NCBI GenBank assembly: GCA_963691815.1
Contig: OY829657.1
Location: 9,481,475-9,545,474 of the forward strand
DNA: 64,000 bases
Origin: Echiichthys vipera
Taxonomy: Eukaryota; Chordata; Actinopteri; Perciformes; Trachinidae
Reading direction: 5' to 3'
In this document: positions 46,333-57,488 of the stretch, piece after piece
Numbering within the stretch: position 1 is the first letter of the stretch
Layout of the letters: the number at the start of each line of letters is the position of its first letter
Translations under genes and position numbers: made by a program
Notes under the pieces: model-generated
What the model saw: the letters and a program-made list of their open reading frames with translations, nothing else
Database searches by the model: none
What the model was told of the DNA's origin: nothing

Positions 46333-47198
46333 ACAGACAATAAGAAAGAGGAAGGAAGAGAAAAGTTAACAAGAAAATAGTGAAATCAGGCACAGCAGGG
46401 GAGGAAAAACTAAGAAATGTGAGTGAAAAGGAGAGAAAGAGCAGGAAGGAGGCACAGAGAGTCAAATTAAAGGGATTAGTAAGCTCGATCCCCCTTAATT
46501 CCCTAATCACCTCCTCCCACACTGGATTGGGTTGCCACGGTAATGTTTACATGACCCCATATCCTGCTGAAGCCAAAACAGGCATGGCCCACATTATGCT
46601 AAATCCCCCTGTTTACCTGGCATAATCCCTCCCAGACAAACACTGCAGCATGCTGCCTGAACGTCTGAGTCGACAGCCTGACAGGTTTGTAGGCCCTTTA
46701 CTGATGGAGAGAGGGACCACCACTCCTTTCTGATGAGGGAGCTGGAAAAACAACCACTGTCTTTGCCATTGGCATGACTAGGACACCTCAGGTCATCTGA
46801 CTCTGAACCTCTGTTCACCTATGGCTACGGGACACTGTTAAAACACTGTTAAAACATTAAGGTTACCAGAGCAAGACATAAATACATGAATGTGATGGTT
46901 TTCTACGGCAAAACTTCTTGAACATCATAACTGACCTGGCTTCAGTGAGAGAGCAGTGCTCATCAGCGGTAACGTTAACCATCCTGAAAAAATGAACCCA
47001 CTGATTTACAGCATGGTATTTTCATGGATATCGTACGAAAAGTTCTGCACAAAAATGCGTATGATATCTTACAAGAAAGGAAGTTTCCCCGCAACACATC
47101 TATCGTTATGTTATGTGTGTTTTAGCCTACAAAAGGACACAGTTAAGGTTAGGCATGAAAAAATATGACTTGGGTAGGATTAGAAAAAAGGTTGTGAT
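46333..47198. other. Non-coding stretch, nothing recognised
   Basis: Purine-rich to about 46470, then unique sequence. No gene or element ends. Confidence 0.4.
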
Positions 47199-47549
47199 GT
47201 GGCTCGGTCCGTCAGGGACATGAGCATCAAGGAGAAACAAACCCCACTGGCCCAGGTGAAAGTCCTGTGCGCTCTGTTTGAGCGCGGATCTCCCACAGAA
47301 ACCTGCACAGGCAGTGCACAATGCAGACCGCCGACAAGTCGCCGGCGATCAGCCTGCAAGTTAGACATGACTACAAAGAGAGGGGCCAACAATTTAACAA
47401 CCCGTTCTAATTCCCAGGTTGTCAAAACCGACACCGATGGCAGCGACTCACATGCACATGCACGTGCGGCCAGACCGCCTAACAAACAAAGAACAATGAG
47501 GCTAGGATTGCAAAAACACACAAAGGGAGTGTTACGCGATAAAGGTTAA
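47199..47549 (+). other. GC-richer island with overlapping open frames on both strands (unrecognised)
   Basis: A 116-codon frame on + and a 113-codon frame on - (47180-47521) overlap almost completely in a patch clearly richer in GC than its surroundings. The + frame is basic (TSRRRSACK, RAARPPNKQRT); the - frame has a hydrophobic start. Neither shows a family motif I know and no splice context decides between them. It may be a relic exon, a processed-gene piece, part of a mobile element, or chance. Confidence 0.25.
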
Positions 47550-50139
47550 TACTGTGAGTATTAACAGTGAGTTTTTACTTCAATCAGTAAAGACTACACA
47601 AGAAAATGAGAATTCAGAATCGTCATTTGATGAAAACTATGGTGAGTAAATCCTTGTGAAATTATTGGATTATAAAATAAAAGTTTAATAAATATAAGGG
47701 CACAGGTATTTGTGCTTTTGAGTGACCACAAAGCTGCAAAAAATGTGATAAACGTATCAAAAGTGATGCTAAATCTTTAGAGCGTACCAGGCAGGAGTCT
47801 ACCTGCCAGTTCAGATCCCCACATGCTGAGACTTTGCAATAAGAAACCTAGATTGCAGGGTCAGAGAGACTTAAGTTGAAGGCAACAGATGAAAGTAAAA
47901 AGCCCCCACATGACAAGAGTTGTACATTTTGAAGAGCCTGGATTGCAAGGTGAGATTGGAAATTGACTCAGTTGACAGGAGAAGTACGATGTCTAAATGA
48001 GCCTGGTGCCAGCAAGGGATAGTCTTTCAACTGTGTGGAGTTGCCAGATTCAAAGACTTTAAGAATCTAAAGGGTTTGAGATGGATTGATAATTTAGTGC
48101 TAGAGATCTCTCACCTCTGGGTGCCTTCTAAAGGCAAGGATGACATGGCAGCGAGGTTTCTTTGCAATCTGTCTGGGAGAAAGACCCTGTGGTTTTAGTG
48201 AGGTGATTATGTGAAATAAATAAGAAAATGAAGCTTTGCCATGAATAGGCTCTTTTTAAGATGCTTATGAATTGCTGACAATTGCTGCACCTGATTCCTA
48301 CATCTAAAAACAAATAATAATTACTATGAATCAATTCTATATAGTTTTCACCCTTTTGAGAGATGTAACGTTTGATTATGTACAATTTGCCAATAGCCTA
48401 CTGGTACACTGTGTTGCTGTCAAAGCTGTGCTTTATCTAGCCTACTTAGAATATATTACCACACAAATAAAAGCTCCAGCTAGTGAGTCACAGCTAGTTT
48501 ACTTCACCATATGTACTGTGTACAATATTTTAAATATATATGACATTTATAAAGATGTTTGACTAATCAATGAACTCATTATTAGCCTGAACATAAGTGG
48601 CAGAAAAAAGAAAGGCAAGGAAGCAAGGACAAGGCAAGGTACTGTAAAAAGTATTATCAGAGACAGTTTAGAAGAGAGAGAGAGTGCAACTCATAGTCAG
48701 TTCCTGTATCTGTGTCATGTGTTGTACCACCCACCTCTTTAGCAGCAGGTCCTGAGTGTACTTATTCCAACTCGAACACAGATTATGAGCGATCCCTTAG
48801 CCCCTCTAGTCACTGAAGTAAATATTGAACAAGTCACATATCACCTGAACAGAAATGAACTTTTTTGCAACCTCTTTCTGTCTCAGCAACACTAGTGTTT
48901 ATCAAATCGTTTTCAAAGTTCCATTTGAGTATATTTTATGGTTATTATTAGAAGCGCATTAAAATGTTGAAAATTACTAAACACTCTGTAGAGCAAAGGG
49001 AAAGTACGCTCTCTGAGATGTCATTGCTTTGGGCAGACCCTTTCACATCACACTCGTTCAATCGGTGTTTAATGTAAGAAATATTGATTAAAGCAGCTTT
49101 AATGTTCCCCTAGAAACATCATTAACATCCAAAACATCCTTATAGATGAAAGTTTTCAAACATGTCTGCCCTGCCCCTCAATGAGTGTTTAATTCCCACG
49201 TTCTTTGTCTTTCAATAATCAAGCCAAAAACAACTGGTACAACAAGATCACTGCTGCCAGTTGGCACATGAAGTAAAGAGATGGAGGAGATATGAGAGAG
49301 GAACTAACAGGAGACAAACTGTAGGTGTTAATGCCTCAAGGGGCTATTTTACAACTAAATCAGGGAAGACATGAAAAGTGATGTACAAAATGTGATATTT
49401 ATTAAAACACACATGACAACAGCTTTGGTCTGATCTTTGATGGACCCTGGCCTGTGGAAATAACTTGATTAAGTCCTGCAGAATAAATAAATGAAACGCT
49501 TCAAAATTCCCTCTGGGCATCTACACATGGGGACTTCTTTGAGCAGTTGCAGAGGGGGCAGGACACGCACATACTGTAATGACAACAAGGTGACAAGTCA
49601 GGTAGAAATACTGCACAGATAACACATAAGTGTAACAAAGTGAAGGCACGTGTCTTGAACTTGAGTTTAGAGCTTCACTGGAAGGAAAGGGAGCAGCATG
49701 GGAGAAAGAGGGGAGGAAGGTGTCAAGTGAGGGGAAAGGAAATAAAGATGGCACCCAAGTTAAAGGGAATTGGGTCTAAAGAAACAATGAACCATGTGTA
49801 CAGGGGCTCACAAGACCGGGGCCAGTTTGGAGATGTTTCAGTGAAAGATGTAGGAAGATACTTTTGTGTATCTTTTGTCTGCCAGCAAGTATTACTGTAT
49901 TGTATTCTTCAGACATTGGGCCAGAGGGGCAGCACAGGCCTCTAAAATGTAATGTCCGGTGAAGTACAGAGAAAAAGAACCCTTGTATGAAGTGACTGTT
50001 AACATTGGTTATTGTAAAGTCAATTAAGCAATAACAAAACCATGCAAAATGGCCACAAAGAAGCACACAAAAGTATCCAAAACAACAACTATTAACTATT
50101 AATTGTTGAAAATAATGGGTGCCTTTTCATTTGATTCTA
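47550..50139. other. Non-coding stretch, nothing recognised
   Basis: Unique-looking sequence over 2.6 kb, with no coding frame supported by motifs and no element ends. Confidence 0.4.
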
Positions 50140-50410
50140 AAAGGGATGGTTCAGATGTTTCGAAGTGGGGTTGTATGAGGTACTTATCCTTAATCAGTGT
50201 TTTAATTACAGTCGATGGCGGTCGGCAGCAGGCAGGCTTTTTTGGCTTGCTGCTACCATTATCCACAGCAGCACATTGCTTATCTTCCATGCCTGTTTTC
50301 CTGTGTACTTCTCCAAACTGGGCGTACTGACTGGCGTACTGTAGGTAATACACTGACTATCGTGACGTAGCTCAGACAACCCCACTTCAAAGAATGTGAA
50401 CAATCCCTTA
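50140..50410. mobile_element. Palindromic MITE of a common fish family
   Basis: Left arm AAAGGGATGGTTCAGATG...GAAGTGGGGTTGT and right arm (inverse complement AAGGGATTGTTCACATTC...GAAGTGGGGTTGT) pair over about 85 bases, including the CAGTGT..TTACAGT..GATGGCGGTCGG / CAGTGTATTACCTACAGTACGCC segments. The middle holds CACAGCAGCACATTGCTTA. The ends are imperfect and no certain target duplication is seen. Non-coding. Confidence 0.75.
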
Positions 50411-50843
50411 AAGACATTTTTACTAAAAACATACCTCCCTTCTTTGAGTCTTCACCCCTACACCCGCCCCTGCATTTGCCATCAAATTCAATCAGCCAAA
50501 CAGAGGAGGAATCTCACTCTTGTATTTGCGGAAAAATACTCTCTCAGCACCGCACACACATTTTATTAGAGCGCCAGATATAATCCAAAATCTGGTCACA
50601 GACTATTTCCCAGACATCCAGATATGCTTCACAGCACAGGATTGGCTTGAAATTGGTTCATAACAGGTCTGCCCAAGCAATCTTTTTAGTTGGTTATCAA
50701 CATCTCAGAAGATGGGAAGATGTTATGATGCAAACTGTAAAGAGCAGATTCAGAGCAGATTCTAGAGTTCACAGAGAGGTTGACATTGTGGTCTCAACAG
50801 TTGGTGCCCCTGGCTGATGTAAGTAACAGTGAATGAGACATAA
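50411..50843. other. Non-coding stretch, nothing recognised
   Basis: AT-rich unique sequence between the palindromic MITE and the SINE. Confidence 0.4.
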
Positions 50844-51163
50844 CATTCATTCATTCATACAATCGGGGGGGGGCTGAAGCTGATCCCAGCTGACATCAGG
50901 CGTGAGGCGGGGCACACCCTGGACAGGACGCCAGTCTATCACAGGGCACATAGAGACAGAGACAGACAACTCTCACACCTACGGGCAATTTAGAGTCTTC
51001 AATTAACCTAACGGGAGCCCGTCTTTGGACTGTGGGAGGAAACCAGAGAACCCGGAGAAAACCCACGCAGACATGAGGAGAACAGTCCACACAGAGGGGA
51101 TTTGAACCAGGAACCCTCTCGCTGTGAGACAACAGTGCTTACCACAACAGCACCGTGTCGCCC
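50844..51163 (-). mobile_element. V-SINE (DANA/Mermaid type) on the minus strand, with TSD
   Basis: The tRNA-derived head is at the right (inverse of CACCGTGTCGCCC, with B-box-like GGATTTGAACC at about 51100). The conserved body reads GGACTGTGGGAGGAAACC, GGAGAAAACCCACGCAGAC on +, and an ATGAATG tail is at 50844-50860. The 9-bp sequence GAGACATAA flanks it at 50835-50843 and 51164-51172. This is a long, nearly full-length copy that mobilises through a partner LINE. Confidence 0.9.
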
Positions 51164-51944
51164 GAGACATAATATGTAAAGAGAAAATAATTCAATTCTG
51201 TAGCACTGCGCGGGAAAAGGCTCAGGGTATTACCTCTGCCTAGCATAACTCACAGATTCTAAAGACACAAAAGTCAGAGCTGCAATGGCAAAGAGATCAC
51301 CGAGAAAATCTGTTGCAGAGTTTTGAAGGAACGCCATTGTGTTTCAGTTGTTTATTACCAAGAGGAACAGTGGGGGCCGAGGGTTAATGTAAAGTTCAGA
51401 GAACAGAACTCAGTGGGAGGATTAATAATCACTATATTTTTCTAGTGGCAAGATGAACAACCTGTGCCTTCTTTGTTCTGAAACAAAGCAATGCTCATTC
51501 CTCCCTTTTATTAACTGAGCTTACGTTTGGAAGTAAGTAAAAATAGAAAGATTTATAACCCACTTCCAGTAATGTAGACCTTAGACTTGGACTATGGACA
51601 ATTTTTCAAGTTTGTTTTTACATTTTAAAGGTCAGATACTTGCTGTAATCATTCCTCCTATACATACTGGCCATTAACAGACCCCTTTCTTTATGTTAGG
51701 ACAGACTACCACCTGCAGGAATATATGTTTGACCAATGAATCAAGGAATCAAACCGCCCATTGTTGTGCACACTGTAATAGTGGAGGACTAACAAGCAGC
51801 CACGGAAAACGTATTTTGTGATACACTCTCAATTACATTTTGAGGGGAAACTAATTGTGTCCTTGATCAGGCCTACGTGTCCTCCTAAAAACAGCGACAA
51901 GTGCATGCTGTGAAATGGTAATGTTATGTATTGAAACAAAATGC
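51164..51944. other. Non-coding stretch, nothing recognised
   Basis: Unique-looking sequence; no gene or element. Confidence 0.4.
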
Positions 51945-52245
51945 GCGTCTGTGGCTCAGAGACAGAGTGGGTCATCCTCCTTTTGAGAGGTTGGCGGTTC
52001 GATCCCCTCCTCCCCCGGTCCACATGTCAAAGTGGCAAGACACTGAACCCTGAATTGCTCCCCATGCTGCGCATGGGTGTGTAAATGTGGTGTGAATGGT
52101 TAGATTAGATTAGATGGTATGTAGATGTCCACTGCCATCAGTGTGAATGTCAGTGTGAATGGGAGAATGTGACAAACACTGTGAAAGCGCCTTGAGTAGT
52201 CGGAAGACCAGAAAGGAGCTATATAAGTACAAGTCCATTTACCAA
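51945..52245 (+). mobile_element. tRNA-derived SINE, + strand
   Basis: The head has an A-box-like GTGGCTCAGAGAC and a B box GGTTCGATCCC (51996-52006). The body contains GGCAAGACACTGAACCC and TGTGAATGGGAGAATGTGA, and the 3' part reads AAAGCGCCTTGAGTAGTCGG and GCTATATAAGTAC, CCATTTACC. This matches a common fish SINE with an L2-related tail. A short TTAGA repeat at about 52100 is copy-specific. The head is not a working tRNA gene. Confidence 0.88.
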
Positions 52246-54034
52246 GTCCAAAACTACTTGGTTACTACAATGTTTGGGTTCAAATAAGTATTCTATAAGA
52301 AATTCCAGCATAAAATCATCCCAGGGTCTTTTTCTGCATATGCACTCATCAAATAAGCCATCGAGACAATTTTTTTTATGTTCAATAGAGATATCTTTGT
52401 GGAGCAGCTCAAGTACTTTGAAAACATAGAAATTATGATGTTATTCAAAGCTTCAGCAAAAAACACCCGGGCACTACATGCAGCAGTTTTGTGGGTAAAA
52501 AGCTGAAAGAAAGTGAGCAAAGAAGTTTGAGCAGGTAGCTATGAATAGATGGTAGAAATAAATACCTAAAAGTAATAAACAGTTCAAATAGTTAGCTAAA
52601 AGTATTTAATAGTATTAATCATATTTTTCCCTAATTTTGATTACCAGTGTATGTATTTGAGTGTGTTCCACTTTTGCTCCGGAGAAATGTGTAATGTGTT
52701 TTTTAATGTGTAATATGTCAAAGTAATTTGCTTAAGCAGTGTTATAAGGTTGTTGATAATTTCTCCTCCGCTCAGTTGTACATGTAGGATGTGGCAGTTG
52801 GTCTTTGTGGTAGCCCCTCCTCAACTACAAAAACATTTTGGTCCCTTTAGCTATTTTTTCGATTTATGACAACTGTATGGTGGATCATTTTTATATAACT
52901 CATCCGTTTAAATTTTATTAGGGCTTAAGGCTTCTGTATAATTAAGGGCTGGCTGCTTTGAGATGCAGGCGGGTGCCAGACGTCCTGCCTCAGCTTCCAT
53001 ATGAGCCAGTAATGGAAGGCAGGTCACTTCTGTGATTGGCTGAGAAGCAGGGGAGCAGTGAGGTTCAGGTCGCATGCAGCATGGAAGGATAGATACATGA
53101 GTACAAGAGAAAGCCATTGGGGTATTAAAAGATATTTTACCACCACCTGAAACAGGACGACAGCTCTGTGTATAACAGCCTTAACAAGAGTTGTAGCCAA
53201 TAACAAGATTTGTGTGCATATTTGTTGGCTTGCACCGTAAGAGGTCAATCAAATTCTATACTATGTGAAAAACACGATTGACAAATCATGACCTTTGGTT
53301 TATTTGCTGGCTTTTTCTGAGCTTTCAGCATCTTTATCAGCAGGTGGAGTTTGCTCATACAGACGGCTTATTCAACTGAGGCATCTCCATGACACCCTGT
53401 CCGCTGATAAAGACTGTGAACTGTTGAAAGCTCTGGAAAAGGCAAGTAAATTCATTTGAATTAGGTTGATGCTTGCGATTTGACTTGGAAAGTCAATATC
53501 AGTACCTGTCAAACAACATGTTGCCAGAACATTCCCTGTTGCACACTTAGTGTAGAAATGTAGGCAGTGACGGCAGTGTCAAATCCACACGCAGGTGTCT
53601 TTCGTAAACACTCCGAGTACATCCTCATAACCGAGAGACTTCATGTGGCAGGGAAAGAGAGAGTGAAGTGTGATCAGAATAAAGATGATGTTATGTTGCT
53701 AGAAAGAGGGAGCAAAGCAGACGCAGAGCGAGGGAAAGTGGAAAAAGCAAGCGATGTGATACGAATTATAATTGTAGGGCACTGTGTGTACCTTAAAGTC
53801 CATTACTGCTGGAGAGCTGTCATGAAACTATTAATGAGAACTCGTGATGGAGAGAGAGGTTGAGAAAAGAAAGAAAAACTGTGCTGTCTGGGAACAGAGA
53901 GAGAGGGAAAGGGTCATGTTCCGGATTTGCAGTGGAAATGCGATCTGGAGGCCGGCGTGAAAAGAGAATTAAACCACAATTAGAAACAGATTAACAAAGA
54001 ACCAGAATGCCAAAAAATGGAAAACAGGAGACAG
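52246..54034. other. Non-coding stretch, nothing recognised
   Basis: AT-rich unique sequence to about 53550, then purine-rich. Open frames at 52908-53117 (-) and 53567-53863 (+) have no family motifs. Confidence 0.4.
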
Positions 54035-54037
54035 TGT

Positions 54038-54068
<31 letters not shown>

Positions 54069-54069
54069 T
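54035..54069 (+). repeat. (TG)n followed by a poly-G run
   Basis: About nine TG units run straight into some 17 consecutive G residues. The G-run is long enough to form a G-quadruplex, and its exact length is a likely assembly uncertainty. Confidence 0.9.
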
Positions 54070-54719
54070 GTAAGCAGGTGAGGAAATTAAAAGAGGAAAA
54101 GAATTCCAATACGCTACAGAGGAGCAGAAATGTCAGAAGACGATAACACATTGGGAAAGACTAAATAAGCAATAATTGGAAAAAGACAGCCAGACAACCA
54201 GGGACCTCACTCAGATGGAGCAGAGTAATGTATGGCACCTAAATGCTAATTGGAGTGAATGTGCCTGCTGTTTAATGCTAATATGTTTGTGGTGGGAGCT
54301 AATGCTTGCTAATTACAAGGTGGTGTGGAAATACTTGTTACAAAGACAGATACAGCAACACCAGCTGGTTGAATAATGTTTATCGGATCTGGACAGAATC
54401 CATAGCAGTGTCTCCCAATAGCTCAGGATGCTATGGAAAATGTGGAGGTTTTTGTCAGAACAACACTGTCAGAATCCTGATTCATTGTGGCGGATACACC
54501 TGGGTCATCCACTATGAAGCATTCGTTCAACATACCCAGGATATCTTCTGGTTATCTGACTTCACTAACCCTAACAACCAAAGTCACAATAAGAGAAGGG
54601 GGTTGCAGCATATGCCCAATCACAACATAGACAATTGGAGCAGATTGAAAATCACCCTTGTAAGTGTTTATGCTTGTGTGTTTTCAGAAAGTATTTGCCG
54701 TTAACTTGCAATGATTGGA

Positions 54720-54900
54720 GGAGCTCAGCCCCAACACAGAGAGCCGAGGCTGCAGTGTGACATCCGAGCTTATCAATACCGTCTTTAATAATTTAGCCCC
54801 GGGGCCCTTTCATTGCCAGATCCATCCCTATTGAGAGTGAAATATGCACAATAAATATTAATGTGATGGGTCCTGCGGTATGTCAGATTTACTTTGGACA
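54720..54900. promoter_or_regulatory. Candidate conserved non-coding element
   Basis: Unique, moderately GC-rich sequence with closely packed homeodomain-like cores: TTTAATAATTTAGCCCC, TTTCATTGCCAGATCC and GCACAATAAATATTAATGTG. It has no repeat or coding features. Inference from sequence texture only. Confidence 0.25.
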
Positions 54901-54914
54901 CTGACAGACAGACA

Positions 54915-54916
<2 letters not shown>

Positions 54917-54960
<44 letters not shown>
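54917..54960 (+). repeat. (CA)n microsatellite
   Basis: About 22 CA units preceded by a few GACA units. Confidence 0.97.
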
Positions 54961-54963
<3 letters not shown>

Positions 54964-55208
54964 GAAAGCATTATGATATTGTTTAGGGCTGGCGGAGATA
55001 ATAATGTACAATGTAATGTTAGAAAGAGAGTAGAGTAGAGTTAGAAAGGGAGAGAACAGGTCTTTTCTCTATAGCAAGTTTCTCCTGAAACTTACAGTTA
55101 ACTGTAAAGGGAGGCATGGCATGTCAGCCCTTTAATGCATTTTTTGGTGCGCTGTACATTAATATTTGGACTGTCCTTCTGCCAATTACACTGTGCTGCT
55201 TTTAAAGA

Positions 55209-55419
55209 GGGGCTACACGGTGGTGTAATGGTTAGCACTGTCGCCTCACAGCGAGAAGGTTACAAGTGTTAATGGTCGTCTGTCTCTGTCTGTCTCTATG
55301 TGCCCTGCAATAGACTGGTGTCCTGTCCAGGGTGTACCCCGCCTCAGGCCCGATGTCAGCTGGGATCGGCTCCAGCCCCCTGCGACCCCGACAGGGACAA
55401 GCGGTTGAAGATGAATGAG
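55209..55419 (+). mobile_element. V-SINE (DANA/Mermaid type), + strand, internally deleted
   Basis: The head GGCTACACGGTGGTGTAATGG is followed by TTAGCACTGTCGCCTCACAG, then the body is missing and the sequence rejoins at TCTCTATGTGCCCTGCAATAG and the 3' end GATCGGCTCCAGCCCCC...GATGAATGAG. TGCTTTTAAAGA flanks it at 55197-55208 and 55420-55431. It is the same family as 50844-51163, in opposite orientation, lacking the conserved central core. Confidence 0.88.
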
Positions 55420-55431
55420 TGCTTTTAAAGA

Positions 55432-57405
55432 AAGGAGCTGATGATTGGCTTTAAAAGAGACTCATCCTTACGCCACCTGTTGATTCTGCATTTGCCCTTC
55501 TAATAGTCTGTTCATCCTGCTCCAGCCTGTTTTCAAGATGGTACCACACTGAGGCAGGATTGCACTTTTGCTGCTCAAAATGATTACACTCTGTAGTCTG
55601 CATAACTCCTTATAGTCAAGAGTACAAGAAGCTGAGGAGAACTCTGCTTGTCCGACTGACATTTCATCAGATCAGCAGTCTCTTCCAAGACATTTAATCT
55701 TTAGCGGTTGCATGTTCTTCACTCTTCACTGCCTCTAACTTTGAAAGCAGTGAAGTTACACCGTAAGATGGAAAGAATACTGTCCAGAATTCTATGATGA
55801 CGGTGTACTGAAAGGTATTTCCTGTGCATGTATTGTTGTATATACAGTACATCTAACTTTAGTTCATGGAGATAGAGGAGCTTGGATAGAGCTGATAGAG
55901 CTGTTAAAGTACGCTGAAAATAAATCTTTGTTGTGCAGACAGAGTCACGCACATACCACATGTTTCCTTTTCTATGCCATAGAAGGATAGCAAGAAGAAA
56001 AACAGTAAAAACATGTGAGAAAACAATGGACTTATGAATATTTAATCTCAGAGAGGAAAGAGGGATAAAATGATCTGAGCACTCTAGTGGTGTGTGTGTA
56101 TTTGCTTCTTTTGGCTCTACTCCTATGAGGGGAAGTGAAGAGGTTAAGACTGTATGGGCAGCGCAGGGTTTAATATTGCACATAGGAAGGATGAAAACAA
56201 CAAAAACATTACCACCAGCCCAATCTTTACAGTCACTTCCGAGGTTTGTCTGTTTGTACGATGACCACCTGCCTTTTTACTTTATAATGAAAAGGATCCG
56301 AGACAAGAGTGCAGACACTCAAAGCTGAAGTTATTGCTTTTTAGCAGAGGATCATGCACTGAAATGCTCTTTCAGTGGCTTTTGAGCAGTTCATTGAGCT
56401 TAAATCCAGGTTGACGGGTGATATCTATATACAGTATATTGGTGTCAAATTGCCATCATCCTTAAGTTGAGGGGGGGATGGATGTGTTCCCATTCAATTA
56501 CTGTATGTGCTTGGATCAACCCCTCGTTACCTCCCGCTCTCCTATGACCGGAAAGGACCACATGGCTGTGTTTTTTCTTTAGTTTGGTTTTACTTCATTT
56601 TGAGCAGATTTCACCTCTCACCCTGAGTATCAGTCTAATAAAAAAAGACTTGCTCTGCTGTCAAGTGGCAGTCCCTCTGGGCTTGTTAGGATCCCAGAAG
56701 GAAGCCCATTATTTTGGTAAATAAACCTCCACAGGCTTCCTCTCAACACCTCGGTCTTTCGCCTGCCTTAGATTTTTCTCTCTCTTAAATCAAACTACAA
56801 ATATTCTGTATTTCTCACTTTGAGAAAGAGCGGCGCACCACTGTATCACTGATCAGCTGATCACGTTGATCGAAACCCATTCAGAGTGATACGACACCTC
56901 CTGGGTCTCCTAAATCCCTGCCAGGCCTTTTTTTGCGATGAAAAACAACAAGTGAACGGCCATTTCAGAGGGCGTGCCCTGAAACTTTCTGAGCGGCCAC
57001 ATTTGGACACCTGGACACACCTGGAGTTAACACAGAGAGTGCACAGTGTTCCAATAAAAGATGCCTGCAAACTTATCACTTTTGTTCTCCTTGCTTGTTT
57101 TTTTAAATGCAATTGCTTCCTAGTTTCTACGAAGTAAACACAACTTTTTAGTTGAGACTGACTAACTTTGCTAACTTAGAAAGATCAAGTGTTTTATACT
57201 TTCTATTATTTAGTTTGAATAACTTACAAAAGTAAGTGAATACAACTGAATTAAAGTCAACTTAACAAGTAGATATGAACTTAACTTAAGAGTATTAGTT
57301 ACAGTTACTTACCTTTTTAGTGCTATCGGTCTCACATTCTAGAGTGCAGCGCTAACAGGCATTTGACCTGAGGACAAAATGATTTCCTGTTCATCTCTCT
57401 CTCTC

Positions 57406-57410
<5 letters not shown>
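55432..57410. other. Non-coding stretch, nothing recognised
   Basis: Unique-looking sequence. The 154-codon minus-strand frame at 55719-56183 has no motif or splice support and I treat it as chance. Confidence 0.4.

Positions 57411-57484
<74 letters not shown>
57411..57484 (+). repeat. (TG)n microsatellite
   Basis: About 37 TG units, preceded by a short (CT)n run at about 57393-57406. Confidence 0.97.

Positions 57485-57488
<4 letters not shown>

Noticed and set aside
46116..46380. Repeated Cys-Val and His-Thr frames at the (TG)n tract; likewise at 5006, 15402, 22031, 43513 and 57391
   Set aside because: Dinucleotide repeats are open in several frames; there is no gene evidence.
47199..47549. 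Calling the 116-codon frame a protein-coding gene
   Set aside because: Open frames on both strands, no recognisable domain and no splice evidence, so I list it only as an unrecognised GC-richer island.
51990..52010. tRNA gene suggested by a B-box sequence
   Set aside because: It is the tRNA-derived head of a SINE: the cloverleaf arms do not pair and the sequence continues into a SINE body and tail.
55719..56183. 154-codon minus-strand frame
   Set aside because: No domain, no splice context, composition like the surrounding non-coding DNA; this length is expected by chance somewhere in 64 kb.
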